Positions 1 through 9,759 are shown, numbered from the stretch's first letter. The stretch is DNA of 64,000 bases from Opimibacter sp041746735 (GCA_041746735.1 JBGTGP010000040.1:16869-80868), one strand, 5' to 3'. The notes: generated from the sequence alone by a model not told the origin. Numbers and translations: made by a program.

Positions 1-391
1 GAAGCGGATTGATCTCAAATATGTGAATATTCCGCTCCTGTTTTCTCTCAACTCGGGAAAAACCAAACCCGTTAACTTTAATGTTGTAGCCGGGCCTCAA
101 ATTGGATTAAGCGTAGGAACACAACTCTTTGACGGAAATTCGAATGGAAATGATTCAAGAGCTGTCCTTTCAGTTAAGAAAGGTGATCTGGGCGTTGCGT
201 ACGGAGCTGGAGTAAGCTTTGGGCTTACGGCATCTCAAAATTTCCGCCTGGGACTCGGATTTCGTGGCGTGTTGGGATTGCTAGACATCAGTGATAATTC
301 TCGGACCCTAGAAACGGATCAATACTATATCCTGGACCGGTCAAAGTTAAATACCTATTCCGGCTATTTAGGACTTTCGTTTCTATTCTAG
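1..391 (+). CDS. Outer-membrane beta-barrel protein, 3' part only (porin/PorT-like family)
   Basis: The reading frame is already open at base 2 (KRIDLKY precedes the first possible GTG start at 23), so the gene begins before the window and only about 130 C-terminal residues are visible. They alternate hydrophobic and polar residues and contain YVNIPLLF, FNVVAGPQIGLSVG and LGLGFRGVLGLLDIS. The protein ends in a strand finishing with Phe (GYLGLSFLF), as expected of an outer-membrane beta-barrel recognised by the Bam machinery. The pattern fits the Bacteroidota outer-membrane beta-barrel families (PorT/OmpW-like). Substrate and exact role cannot be read. A strong terminator follows it. Confidence 0.7.
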   Translation, partial: KRIDLKYVNIPLLFSLNSGKTKPVNFNVVAGPQIGLSVGTQLFDGNSNGNDSRAVLSVKKGDLGVAYGAGVSFGLTASQNFRLGLGFRGVLGLLDISDNSRTLETDQYYILDRSKLNTYSGYLGLSFLF

Positions 392-457
392 TTGGTATAA
401 AACATGCTGGAGGTTTAACTTCCATTTATAGCATACACAGATAAATCTGAATTTGTA

Positions 458-497
458 GAACCCTTGTGTTTGAGGAGACACAGGGGTTCGATTTTTT
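458..497 (+). terminator. Rho-independent terminator after the beta-barrel gene
   Basis: Bases 458-469 pair with 478-489 over 12 bp with a single T-G wobble around an 8-base loop. A run of six T follows at 492-497. It ends transcription of the upstream partial gene and separates it from the OmpA-type gene. Confidence 0.85.
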
Positions 498-674
498 AGA
501 GTGAGCGTACACCCCTCATCTCCTCGCAGATATCCTCGAATGGCTTGTCTCAGAAGTTTCCTCTTAGAGGTGTGAGTTTTGTAAGGATTAAACAAGATTC
601 TATACCACACCTGCGCATAGAAGTTCGGACCTTTGAAGCGAGAGAATATTTTAAACAATAAAATTATACAATTC

Positions 675-2714
675 ATGAAGAAGCATACGACAACAAGCTG
701 GAAGGGTCTTTGGATAAAGACATATTCCGGCGCGCTGATCAAAAGTGTATTGCTTTGTATCGTGCTGTGGGTCCTGGATCATGATGGCCTCCATGCGCAG
801 ACAACGCAGTATACACGACCTACCGTCTGGTATGGTGCGGCGGTCGCAGCCAATACAAATTTTTATGGCGAAACTACGCAGCGTCTAAATAACAACGTAA
901 CGACACCGGTTCCATTCCATGCCGGACAAGGTACGGGGCTCTATTTGGCCCCACTTGTGGAATTTCACCAATCGGATTCCAGATTCGGGATCATGCTTCA
1001 AGCCGGATATGACAACCGGAGGAGTTCGTTCTATGATCAATATGATCCGTTATGTAATTGTACGACAGGATTATCAACAAATCTGAGTTACATTTCACTT
1101 GAACCGAACCTGCGTTTTTCCCCCTTGGAATCCAGCCTGTATCTATTTGCAGGTCCCCGTCTTGGATTTAATGTCGCCAAATCCTTTACCTATAAGGAAG
1201 GACTGAATCCGGATCTTCCGGGTCAGTTGATTCGCCCCGATGTAAAGGAGGATTGGAGCAATATTAAATCGACTATTTTTTCAGTACAGGTAGGGGCGGG
1301 ATTTGATATTCCGCTTTCGACCCCGGGAACACGCACACAAACAATCCTGTCACCGTTTGTCTCTTTTCATCCCATATTGGGCCAGCAACCCAGAACCAAT
1401 CAATCCTGGACTGTCAACACGGTAAGAGCCGGCGCAGCCATTAAGTTTGGTACGGGTGTGGCGATACCGGTACAGACGACACAAACCTATCCACCGGAAG
1501 TCATGCAATCCAATGTTTTGTTTTCTGTGACAGAGCATAGGAATGTTCCAGCGGAACGGAACGTGCGTGAGTTTTTCCCCGTCAGCAACTATGTTTTCTT
1601 TGATCAGGGATCAACTGAGATTCCGGATCGATATGATTTATTGAACAAGGGTCAGGTGGCCGCCTTTAAGGAGGATCAGTTGAGTGTACGAGTACCGAAG
1701 AACCTTTCAGGCCGTTCCGATCGTCAGATGACCGTATATTATAACGGGCTGAATATTTTGGGAGATCGTATGGTGAAACTTCCGGCCTCCACAATTACAC
1801 TGGTGGGGTCATCGGAGTTGGGTGTGGAAGATGGCCGTACCATGGCAGAATCCGTTAAGCGATATCTGGTGGATATCTTTGGTGTTGGTGAAGCGCGGAT
1901 CAGTACTGAAGGTCGGATTAAACCCAAGTTGCCTTCAGAAAGGCCGGGTGCGACAAAGGATCTTGATCTTCTGCGCCAGGGAGACCGGCGAGTTTCTATT
2001 GAAAGTACATCGCCAGCCTTGCTCATGGAGTTCCTTAGTGGCCCGGGTGCACCTTTAAAGCCAGTGGAGATACAGGCCAAACAAGAGAATCCGCTGGATG
2101 GATTTGTAACATTCAATGCGAATGGTGCGAGTAAAGAGTTTACATCATGGTCCTTGGCGATCACGGACGAGAAGGGAGTTGTCCAGAATTTTGGACCTTA
2201 TACGCAAGACAAGATCAGTCTACCAGGTACAACTATTTTGGGCAATAGGTCCGAAGGTCAATATAAGGTAGTGATGACCGGAAAAGCGAAAGGTGGAAAT
2301 ACAGTGACCCGGAATTCCTCTTTTCATCTGGTCCGCTCCGAAGCATTGGATGGGCCGGAATCGATGCGATACAGTGTGTTGTTTGAGTTTGATGAATCCC
2401 AAACTATTGCCATGTATGATAAGTACCTCACAGAGGTCGTCACTCCCAGAATTCCTACAAATGCAACTGTGATCATTCATGGGCATACAGATATTATCGG
2501 GGAGACTGAATATAATGAAACCCTGTCCCTGGCACGTGCCAATAGTGTAAAAACAACCATCGAATCAGCTCTGCAACGCGCGGGAAGGAAGGATGTGAAG
2601 TTTGAGGTGTATGGTTTCGGTGAAGATGAGAATCGCGCCCTTTTTAATAATAAATTTCCAGAAGAGCGATTTTATAACCGGACAGTTATCATCGATATCA
2701 TTCCACGCACGTAG
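675..2714 (+). CDS. OmpA-type outer-membrane protein with N-terminal beta-barrel
   Basis: A protein of about 679 residues that probably anchors the outer membrane to peptidoglycan. The N-terminus has a basic stretch and a hydrophobic signal segment ending HAQ (residues about 20-42). It is followed by a beta-barrel-like region of roughly 230 residues (YLFAGPRLGFNVAKS, VQVGAGFDIPLS). A middle region carries a degenerate OmpA-like copy (VFFDQGSTEIPDRYD, then SSELGVEDGRTMAESVKRYL). The last 115 residues form an OmpA_C domain (VLFEFDESQT, HGHTDIIGETEYN, LSLARANSVK, YGFGEDENRA). I chose ATG 675 because the longer frame starts at a TTG (633) and adds only a basic leader. The next sequence downstream is a perfect terminator hairpin. 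Confidence 0.85.
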   Translation: MKKHTTTSWKGLWIKTYSGALIKSVLLCIVLWVLDHDGLHAQTTQYTRPTVWYGAAVAANTNFYGETTQRLNNNVTTPVPFHAGQGTGLYLAPLVEFHQSDSRFGIMLQAGYDNRRSSFYDQYDPLCNCTTGLSTNLSYISLEPNLRFSPLESSLYLFAGPRLGFNVAKSFTYKEGLNPDLPGQLIRPDVKEDWSNIKSTIFSVQVGAGFDIPLSTPGTRTQTILSPFVSFHPILGQQPRTNQSWTVNTVRAGAAIKFGTGVAIPVQTTQTYPPEVMQSNVLFSVTEHRNVPAERNVREFFPVSNYVFFDQGSTEIPDRYDLLNKGQVAAFKEDQLSVRVPKNLSGRSDRQMTVYYNGLNILGDRMVKLPASTITLVGSSELGVEDGRTMAESVKRYLVDIFGVGEARISTEGRIKPKLPSERPGATKDLDLLRQGDRRVSIESTSPALLMEFLSGPGAPLKPVEIQAKQENPLDGFVTFNANGASKEFTSWSLAITDEKGVVQNFGPYTQDKISLPGTTILGNRSEGQYKVVMTGKAKGGNTVTRNSSFHLVRSEALDGPESMRYSVLFEFDESQTIAMYDKYLTEVVTPRIPTNATVIIHGHTDIIGETEYNETLSLARANSVKTTIESALQRAGRKDVKFEVYGFGEDENRALFNNKFPEERFYNRTVIIDIIPRT

Positions 2715-2761
2715 AATGCAAAGTCCATTACAGGAAATTACAAAGCGTTAAATTGTAAGTC

Positions 2762-2790
2762 AAAGGCGGATGGTCAAACCATCCGCCTTT
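2762..2790 (+). terminator. Perfect 12-bp hairpin terminator
   Basis: Bases 2762-2773 (AAAGGCGGATGG) are exactly complementary to 2779-2790 around a 5-base loop (TCAAA), about 50 bases after the OmpA-type stop codon. The stem is A-rich on its 5' side and T-rich on its 3' side, typical of a terminator. The rest of the spacer to 3017 shows no gene I can support. Confidence 0.8.
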
Positions 2791-3017
2791 CCTTTGGAAG
2801 AAGGATATCTGCAAGCCACTGACATAGAATGTTGTAAATCGTGGGTGGAATTATGTAATGCTCCAGGGTTAAAAAGGGCCGACCTTTATACTCGATATGA
2901 AATTGTAGTACAAAAAAATCACCTTCAGTCGAAAATGAAATCCCATTTTCCAAACTCTGGATCTGGTATAGTTGAGATGGGGTGGAAGTATAAAGTAATT
3001 TAACAACAGTAAATTTA

Positions 3018-3485
3018 ATGATAATGAAAAAGCAAATGGCGAGCCTCATATGGGCATTGGGTTTATCTGGTGCATTTCTAATGGGATGCACATCCACCTC
3101 CCAGGACGAAGAAGCCGCCCAGCAGAAACTTCGGGAGGCTCAGGAAGAATTGGTTCAGGCAAAAGAAGAACTTGCTGAAGCACGGCAAAGACGCGCTACT
3201 GAAGAAGAATGGAGAGCTTTTAAGCTTGAGACAGATGAGAGGTTGATAAAGAATGATAACCGGATAGCAGAATTGAAGATACAAATCAAGAAACCCGGAA
3301 AGACTCCAGATCAAGTCTATGTGAAGCAGATTGACGCGCTGGAGGTTAAGAACAAAGATCTTAGAACCCGTTTGACCGTCTATGAACGAAATCAAAGTGA
3401 CTGGGAATCGTTTAAGCAGGACTTCAATCATGAAATGGAAGAACTTGGAAAAGCTTTTTCTTCCTTCGCGGATGGTCGCAAATAA
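3018..3485 (+). CDS. Small coiled-coil lipoprotein
   Basis: Encodes 155 residues. The N-terminus is a lipoprotein signal: Lys-rich start, hydrophobic core and the lipobox LMGC, with the lipidated Cys near residue 24. The remainder is highly charged and heptad-rich (EEAAQQKLREAQEELVQAK, then AELKIQIKK, LEVKNKDLRTRL), which predicts a long alpha-helical coiled coil. It is therefore a membrane-tethered periplasmic coiled-coil protein of unknown function, reminiscent in architecture only of Lpp/YgdR-like lipoproteins. It is followed by its own terminator, so it is probably monocistronic. Confidence 0.75.
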   Translation: MIMKKQMASLIWALGLSGAFLMGCTSTSQDEEAAQQKLREAQEELVQAKEELAEARQRRATEEEWRAFKLETDERLIKNDNRIAELKIQIKKPGKTPDQVYVKQIDALEVKNKDLRTRLTVYERNQSDWESFKQDFNHEMEELGKAFSSFADGRK

Positions 3486-3509
3486 CAACCCCATAAACCT
3501 GATGAAAAC

Positions 3510-3541
3510 AGGGTGGTATAACAACCACCCTTTTCATTTTT
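3510..3541 (+). terminator. Rho-independent terminator
   Basis: AGGGTGGT at 3510-3517 pairs perfectly with ACCACCCT at 3524-3531 around ATAACA. TTTCATTTTTT follows. It ends the coiled-coil lipoprotein gene. Confidence 0.85.
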
Positions 3542-3580
3542 TATGAAGATGGAACAACAGGGCAATTGTCTCTTAAAAAA

Positions 3581-4030
3581 ATGGATATCATGATGATTAT
3601 ACAAAAAAGTTTTTTCCGCTATATCTTATATAGTGTGTTCGGAATCATTTTGGTTACATCTTTATTGGCATGTGCTCGAAAGACAAGTTTTCTTACTTCG
3701 TCTGTGGTGCCTGCTGCACGTGGGCATGTAAAAGTGAATACGGATTCCAATAAGAATTATGTGATTCAGGTTCAATTAAGTGATTTGGCAGGAGTCGAAC
3801 GGCTTCAACCGCCCAGACAAACCTATGTCGTTTGGATGTTAACGGACAGTAATCAGTCCAAGAATCTGGGACAGATACAAAGTTCATCCGGAATGCTTTC
3901 TTCTAAACTCAAAGCATCGTTTGAAACGGTATCATCATTCAAACCAGTTAAAATATTTATCACAGCAGAAGATGATCCCGGGATTCAATATCCGAGTACC
4001 CAGGTGGTGTTATCGACCGATAGATTTTAA
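3581..4030 (+). CDS. Lipoprotein with anti-sigma-K (RskA) C-terminal-like fold
   Basis: About 149 residues. A hydrophobic segment ends in the lipobox SLLAC, so it is probably a lipoprotein. The body resembles the extracytoplasmic domain of RskA-type anti-sigma factors: a TYVVWMLTDS segment, then NLGQIQ, and a late FITAEDDPGIQYPSTQVVL, which matches the usual 'vTvEpagGsp.P' region. There is no N-terminal sigma-binding zinc domain and no sigma factor gene beside it, so an anti-sigma role is not supported. It may use the same beta-sandwich for something else. ATG 3581 (or 3590) is preferred over the upstream TTG at 3566. Confidence 0.6.
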   Translation: MDIMMIIQKSFFRYILYSVFGIILVTSLLACARKTSFLTSSVVPAARGHVKVNTDSNKNYVIQVQLSDLAGVERLQPPRQTYVVWMLTDSNQSKNLGQIQSSSGMLSSKLKASFETVSSFKPVKIFITAEDDPGIQYPSTQVVLSTDRF

Positions 4031-4179
4031 AAGCTTATTCTAGTAGGAGGGAAGCAACCTCCAAATCTTCCAACGTAAAAGTAGTTGGTCCCCCAAGGCG
4101 AGACGGGCGTAAAAAGCTTCTTAGATCTGTGGACATAGTCGTAGCTTCGCAGCGGTGGAATAGGATTTCCTTTTATTAT

Positions 4180-5970
4180 ATGACCAGCGTACAGATACTC
4201 TTCCGCGGAGCTTTGCTTCCGGGACTTATTATTGTTTTGTTTTCCGGCCTGCTGGCTGGCCAGTCTGATGAAGACTGGCGCAGAAAGGTGGATAACTCTC
4301 TGCTAGAGAAATCATCCGGGGAAACCAACCGTCCTTTTTTTGTGTTGTTCCGGCAACAAGCGAATCTGCAGTTAGCGGCACAATTGAGGACTAAGGAAGA
4401 AAAGGCACACTATGTGTATGAGGTATTGAGGGAGACAGCCCGTTCAACGCAGGGAGATGTCATCCGTTTTCTACAACAATCAGGTGCCGAATACAAAAGT
4501 CTTTTTATCATCAACGCCATCATGACTCAAGGATCTCTGGACCTGATCAGGGAGTTGGCGGTGCGGAATGATGTCAGTTATATCTGTAACAATCCACCCA
4601 TGCGCTTTGACACGCCAGTCGAATGGTCGATGACCAACGTAGGACAGCGTGGAGCCATTGAATGGGGTATTTCTATGATCCAGGCCGATGTGGTTTGGAG
4701 TCTGGGACACCGCGGACAAGGTGTTGTAGTCGGCGGGCAGGATACGGGGTATGAATGGGATCATCCGGCCCTGAAATTACAATACCGGGGCTACAACGCC
4801 ATTGCAGATACGGTCATTCATGATTATCATTGGCACGATGCCATCCACGAGATCAGTCCTTTCCATACAGATACAGTCAATCCCTGCGGCCTTGATTCCA
4901 GAGTTCCTTGCGATGATCACAGTCACGGCACTCATACGATGGGCACCATGATTGGGCTGGATGGCGAGAATGAAATCGGTGTTGCACCTGAAGCCAAGTG
5001 GTGCGCCTGCCGAAATATGGAGCGTGGATGGGGTACCCCCTTTACCTACCTTGAATGTTTTCAATGGTTTCTCGCTCCAACCGATCTGGACGGCCTCCAC
5101 CCGGACCCATCTCTTGCTCCCCATGTTATCAACAATTCGTGGTCGTGCCCGGAAGCGGAAGGATGTGACTCAACCAACTGGCATATGATGGACATGGCCA
5201 TCAATCACTTACGCATGGCTGGAACTGTGGTAGTTGTTTCAGCTGGCAACAGCGGAAGCGCATGCAGTACAGTCTCAGCACCTCCGGCGATGTATGAAGG
5301 TGGTTTTGCGGTTGGAGCGACAGCGATCAATGATACCATAGCCGGATTCAGCAGCAGGGGGCCCGTGACAGTAGATGGTAGTTACCGTTTAAAACCCAAT
5401 GTGGCTGCACCGGGAGTTTGGGTGCGTTCGGCCAGACCTGGTGGTGCCTATAGTCATGCATCAGGCACGAGTATGGCCGGCCCACATGTCGCCGGACTTG
5501 TCGCCCTGATCATTTCCGCCAATCCGGAACTCGCAGGAAAGGTCGATGTCATTGAGCATATCATAGAATCTACCGCAATTCCGAAAACGACAGACCAGGA
5601 TTGCGGACTTATTCCGGGTAGTGAAGTACCCAATCATACCTATGGGCATGGTCGGGTAGATGCGCTTGCCGCCGTGCAGGCTGCTATCGCGTTGATTCCG
5701 GTGAATACTGAAGGAACGCAACCGGGTACCACAATAAAACTATATCCCAATCCTGTAAGAGACCTCTGGACGATTGACACCCGCGGCATTGCGGGGCATA
5801 TCAGGCTTGTCATCTATGATGTTTACGGCCGGCTTTCCTACCATCAGCAATGGGAGTGGAGTGCGGGTTCAATTCTAAAAACTGACCTGTCGTCATTACA
5901 CCCGGGAATTTATTATTTTCAGCTACAGGCTGGGGAAATCCAACAGCAAGGACGCCTGTTGAAAAAGTAG
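4180..5970 (+). CDS. Secreted subtilisin-family (S8) serine protease with T9SS sorting domain
   Basis: About 596 residues from ATG 4180; the frame is open from a GTG at 4129, but the signal peptide fits 4180. After the signal segment (about residues 10-27) comes a propeptide-like region. The peptidase S8 domain follows with the triad Asp188 (GGQDTGYEWDH), His249 (DHSHGTHTMG) and Ser431 (ASGTSMAGPHVAG). The last 80 residues form a type A T9SS sorting domain (IKLYPNPVRD, IYDVYGRLSY, LHPGIYYFQL), so the enzyme should be exported by the signal peptide and then moved across the outer membrane and surface-attached or released. The stop lies 23 bases from the convergent histidine kinase stop. Confidence 0.93.
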   Translation: MTSVQILFRGALLPGLIIVLFSGLLAGQSDEDWRRKVDNSLLEKSSGETNRPFFVLFRQQANLQLAAQLRTKEEKAHYVYEVLRETARSTQGDVIRFLQQSGAEYKSLFIINAIMTQGSLDLIRELAVRNDVSYICNNPPMRFDTPVEWSMTNVGQRGAIEWGISMIQADVVWSLGHRGQGVVVGGQDTGYEWDHPALKLQYRGYNAIADTVIHDYHWHDAIHEISPFHTDTVNPCGLDSRVPCDDHSHGTHTMGTMIGLDGENEIGVAPEAKWCACRNMERGWGTPFTYLECFQWFLAPTDLDGLHPDPSLAPHVINNSWSCPEAEGCDSTNWHMMDMAINHLRMAGTVVVVSAGNSGSACSTVSAPPAMYEGGFAVGATAINDTIAGFSSRGPVTVDGSYRLKPNVAAPGVWVRSARPGGAYSHASGTSMAGPHVAGLVALIISANPELAGKVDVIEHIIESTAIPKTTDQDCGLIPGSEVPNHTYGHGRVDALAAVQAAIALIPVNTEGTQPGTTIKLYPNPVRDLWTIDTRGIAGHIRLVIYDVYGRLSYHQQWEWSAGSILKTDLSSLHPGIYYFQLQAGEIQQQGRLLKK

Positions 5971-5993
5971 TCATCGCAAATGACAGCGTCTCC

Positions 5994-8252
5994 TCAGGCC
6001 GCTTTCAGATAATCCCGAATGACCAGTTTGACTTCTGTCCCGGTAGAATAGTCACGCGAAATCTCGGCCTCCAGTTTTGCGCTCAGCGACTGGATCAGTT
6101 TACTGCCAAAACCTGTTAATGCTGTTTGTTCGGCTATCCCTATACCGTCATCTCTGACCCGGAGGATAAGCGTTTGATTGTCTTCGTAGAGATCTATGTA
6201 TAGGTGTCCGGACGACGTTTCCGGAAATGCATGCTTGAGGGCATTGCTGATGAGTTCGTTCGTGATAAGACCCAGGGGGACTACAGTATCTACATCCAAT
6301 TGGATAGGTTCGATATTTTTATGCAGGGTGATCCGGTCGGACGAGATATTATAGGTGTCAAATAATCCCTGGATCAGGTTGTCAAAATACTCCTTCATAT
6401 TGACCCCCGTGAGATTGTCCTCCCTATAAAGGTTTTGATGCAGCAAAGCCATGGATTGTACGCGGCTTCGGCCTTCGGCAATGGCCTGGAGGGCGGCGTC
6501 ATCTTTGATATAGCCTGACTGGAGTTTGAGCAGACTCGAGATGACCTGAAGGTTGTTTTTTACCCGGTGGTGAATCTCTTTGAGCAGAATATTTTTTTCT
6601 TCGTTGGATCGGGTGATGAGTTTGTTGGCTTCCCGGACCTGGCGGTACAGCCGATAGACGAGGAACAACAAGCCCAGCACCAGAAGTAGGCCAGTGAGTA
6701 CAATAATCATATTTCGTTTTTGTGCTTTGAGTCTGGCCGTGACCACCTGATGCTGCATGTCCAGTCTGGCGATGGTCTCATCCTGAATAGTTTTTTCATA
6801 ACCAGCTTCTATATCGAAGAGTGCCACATCCTGACCTGAGCGGTACAGGGAGTCGTTGAGTGCGGCATATCGTTCGAGGGATTGAAGTCCGGCTTCCACA
6901 TTCCGGGAGAGGAGATGATTATTATATTGCCGGTACAGTGCTTCCTTAAGCCAGCCGGTCTGATGTATGTCTTTGGCGATTTGTACGGCCTGGTTAAACG
7001 CCAGACTGGCCTGAGCATAGCCTCCCTGCTGCATAGCCTGAACTCCATGAACCATATTTTCAAGGTAGAAGGTTTGTGGGCCTCGCTCACAATTCAAGGC
7101 ATTAGCGGAGTCAAGCCAGGCGCGCGAAGACTGGAGATCATGACGGTAGGCTTCGTTGAGTGCAGCACGAAGTGCCTGTGTAAGTGGGTCCTGGCAATTC
7201 AAACTTCTGGGAAACTCCCTGTATGCTGTTTCAATTTCAACTTGCGCCTCCTCAAACTTTTGATCGGCCATGAGCGCATACGCATAGGCAGCCGCTACCT
7301 GTGTTTTACGGAGTCGATGCAGCGCAAAACTATCACACATGGCCACCGCTTCACGTGCATAACGAACCGCACGGGCAGGCTGGACGAGGTCGGCATAGAT
7401 CTGGGAGAGGGTGAGCTTGTTTTGGATTTTCATCAGGTTGAAACTCGATGAGTCCGGAATCAGGCTATGAGATTTGACAAGCAGTTGGCCGGCTTTGGTC
7501 AGATTTCCCTTTCGTATATAATACTTAGCATAATCCATGATCCCATTAGCCATAATGCCGGAATCCCGTTTGGCCGCATAATTTTCATCGATCAGAAAAT
7601 AGGGATTAGGTCGACCTACCCATTGAGGGACTTTGGCCAGATAGTTTTCAAAATAGTACACACATGAATCATGTTGACGACTATTGTAATACATTCCATA
7701 ATGCATATCCCGTAAGCATTCGAGATAGGGCTGGCCGCGGCTGATGGTATCCATCTCCCGGAGCAGGCGGATGAGTTCACCTGACTGGTTAGACATTTGA
7801 TAAAAGGAAGACAATTGTTGCAAAAAACTAAATTGGGCCCTGGGTTCATTGTGTCTGACAGAGAAGTCCGCGCCAAAACGCTGAACGTATTCAAAAAGAT
7901 GGCGCTGGGTGATAAATTTGAAGCCACTGCGAAAAATAAATTCGATGAGAGGTTTTGCATCTTCGAGAGCCATTGGGTCATCCAGAAGTTGGGTTCGTAT
8001 CTGGCGGCTGATCAGCGTATCACCGGATACATGGAGGGCATACATTAGGACCACGGCATGCTGACGTTCAAGGGTTGTTGTACGGTATACCCGGCTCTCC
8101 GGGGTTATTGCAGGAGGCTTCAGATACGTGATGACCTCTTTCGCTTTTCCGGCTCGGATCAGGATCAGCAGACTGTCCGGCAAAGGCGTTTGAGCCATGG
8201 TGATGCTGGACAGGCCAATACTCATGATCGCTAAGAAATATTTCATATACAT
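5994..8252 (-). CDS. TPR-containing sensor histidine kinase (HisKA_2 / HWE-like)
   Basis: 752 residues. A signal peptide (residues 1-20) precedes a long helical TPR-like periplasmic region to about residue 510. One transmembrane helix (MIIVLTGLLLVLGLLFLVY) and a short linker lead to the kinase. The dimerisation box is EIHHRVKNNLQVISSLLKLQ, with the phosphorylated His near residue 561, typical of HisKA_2. A compact HATPase_c domain follows with N-box GLITNELISNALKHAF, G1 RDDGIGI and G2 TGFGSKLIQSL. The LuxR-type response regulator at 8714 is divergently transcribed and is the obvious partner. The sensed signal is unknown. Confidence 0.92.
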   Translation of the reverse strand: MYMKYFLAIMSIGLSSITMAQTPLPDSLLILIRAGKAKEVITYLKPPAITPESRVYRTTTLERQHAVVLMYALHVSGDTLISRQIRTQLLDDPMALEDAKPLIEFIFRSGFKFITQRHLFEYVQRFGADFSVRHNEPRAQFSFLQQLSSFYQMSNQSGELIRLLREMDTISRGQPYLECLRDMHYGMYYNSRQHDSCVYYFENYLAKVPQWVGRPNPYFLIDENYAAKRDSGIMANGIMDYAKYYIRKGNLTKAGQLLVKSHSLIPDSSSFNLMKIQNKLTLSQIYADLVQPARAVRYAREAVAMCDSFALHRLRKTQVAAAYAYALMADQKFEEAQVEIETAYREFPRSLNCQDPLTQALRAALNEAYRHDLQSSRAWLDSANALNCERGPQTFYLENMVHGVQAMQQGGYAQASLAFNQAVQIAKDIHQTGWLKEALYRQYNNHLLSRNVEAGLQSLERYAALNDSLYRSGQDVALFDIEAGYEKTIQDETIARLDMQHQVVTARLKAQKRNMIIVLTGLLLVLGLLFLVYRLYRQVREANKLITRSNEEKNILLKEIHHRVKNNLQVISSLLKLQSGYIKDDAALQAIAEGRSRVQSMALLHQNLYREDNLTGVNMKEYFDNLIQGLFDTYNISSDRITLHKNIEPIQLDVDTVVPLGLITNELISNALKHAFPETSSGHLYIDLYEDNQTLILRVRDDGIGIAEQTALTGFGSKLIQSLSAKLEAEISRDYSTGTEVKLVIRDYLKAA

Positions 8253-8713
8253 GGTTTGCTGTCTAAAGCTACGGGATAAATGGGAGGCCCTTGCTTTTGA
8301 AAGTGGTCATCCAGAAGCTTCTCCATATATTCCAGCGTATGCAGCGACAATTGGCATGGAGGATTCCAACGAAAGATCTGAGATATGCCGGGACGACGAA
8401 GCCCGATGCAAGGGGATAATTCTGGCCTCAGATGTAGACGGACTGTCCGGAATATCTTTATTGATCATGATGGTATGGACGCTCAAAAGAACAAACTCCC
8501 CGTGCGATTGACATCACCCATTAGTGTGAGGGCGGTTCACGAAGATGTTGCTTCATTTGCAGAACAACGGGAATAAGAATCGCCGGAGTAAGTTGAGCTT
8601 CAATTCTTCTATCGACCCGACTTTGAATGCCAAAAGAATACATACATTTAAACAGATATCCAGCACCATACGCCAAAAGGGTACAATGTTGGGCTAGAGT
8701 ACGATTATAATCG

Positions 8714-9328
8714 ATGCAGGACATGTCCATTTGTGTATTAATAGTTGAGGATGAGCCGGTGATTGCCACGGATATTGAATTGACACTGACCGGTGACGAT
8801 TATAGGGTGGTAGGTACAGCATATACCAGTACTAAAGCCATTGACATGCTCCATCGTTTAAAGCCTGACATTGTGTTGCTGGATATTGGGATCCGGGGGG
8901 ATAAGGACGGCATCGATATCGCATGCATCATCAATGAGAGGTATAAGATCCCCTTCATTTATATCACGTCCTATGCCGATAAGGGGACGTTGGAGCGTGC
9001 GAGGGAGACGCTTCCGTATGGCTATATTGTCAAGCCTTTCAAAGACCGGGATATTGTTAGCGCCATTGAGATGGCCGTCTACCGCCATGCCGCCACGAAC
9101 AACAAACAGTTTCCATCGTTGATGGAGATCGCTTCACTGACACCATTGACGCCCGGTGAGTACCAGGTGATGCAATGCGTCTGGGAAGGAAGTACTAATC
9201 TCCAGGTGACCGAAAAACTCAACATTTCTATTAATACGGTAAAGACCCATCTCAAGAGTATTTTCGCTAAGCTGGATGTGGGGTCCCGGAGTGAGGCTAT
9301 TGCGGTAATTCGGGAGATGAAGGTTTAA
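8714..9328 (+). CDS. LuxR/NarL-type response regulator
   Basis: 204 residues. The receiver domain (1-125) has the acidic pair in VEDEP, phospho-acceptor Asp57 in VLLDIGIRG, the T/S site in ITSYAD and Lys in VKPFKD. A GerE/LuxR helix-turn-helix at about 140-204 contains LTPGEYQVMQCVWEG, TEKLNISINTVKTHLKSIFAKLDVGSRSEAI. It should bind DNA when phosphorylated, most likely by the divergent TPR kinase at 5994. The 460-base spacer between the two start codons holds no gene I can support and presumably contains both promoters. A perfect palindrome lies 127 bases downstream. Confidence 0.93.
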   Translation: MQDMSICVLIVEDEPVIATDIELTLTGDDYRVVGTAYTSTKAIDMLHRLKPDIVLLDIGIRGDKDGIDIACIINERYKIPFIYITSYADKGTLERARETLPYGYIVKPFKDRDIVSAIEMAVYRHAATNNKQFPSLMEIASLTPLTPGEYQVMQCVWEGSTNLQVTEKLNISINTVKTHLKSIFAKLDVGSRSEAIAVIREMKV

Positions 9329-9454
9329 CCTATTTTTTTACAGTCAAATGGAGGGATAATGGATATGGTAATGAGCATATAGCATTGATTAATAAGGCAC
9401 TATATTTTTAGATTGGTGTAAAAATTAACCCCATATTTTCCCTCAGGTTTAGCT

Positions 9455-9492
9455 AAAACAGTGTGGCACACCTAGGTGTGCCACACTGTTTT
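9455..9492. terminator. Perfect 38-bp palindrome, probable bidirectional terminator
   Basis: The 19-base half AAAACAGTGTGGCACACCT is followed at once by its exact reverse complement. The centre is CCTAGG and the outer edges are A4 and T4, so RNA from either strand would form a GC-rich hairpin ending in U. The inner 26 bp recur exactly at 51675-51700. It lies downstream of the response regulator. The rest of the 9329-9759 spacer is AT-rich and shows no gene. Confidence 0.75.
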
Positions 9493-9759
9493 ACGGATTT
9501 ATTGCTGGAATTAATGGGTGAATTTTTACCACATTCATGAATCGTAAATATCTTATAATCAATTATTTATTATTTATTATTACAATAAATCCCCATTTTT
9601 TTTGTGGAGATAGGTTGCGGCAACAGCGCCGTGTATCCCAGCTATGGACTAACGGGCGGTGTTTGTTAACGTGAGGAAATGAGGTATATTCGATCTTGGT
9701 TTTCAGGAAAGATGTAAGACTACATTCCTTTTTATCATAACAAAACGAAATAACACCAC

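Noticed and set aside
2770..3003. 77-residue plus-strand frame after the OmpA-type gene
   Set aside because: It begins inside the terminator hairpin, has no promoter or family features and odd composition; considered spurious.
3581..4030. True anti-sigma factor gene
   Set aside because: The RskA-like domain has no N-terminal sigma-binding domain and no ECF sigma gene is adjacent; annotated only as a lipoprotein with a similar fold.
8197..8576. Two plus-strand frames of 104 and 63 residues between the kinase and response regulator
   Set aside because: They overlap each other and the kinase start, with no recognisable family and no start signals; most likely intergenic promoter DNA.
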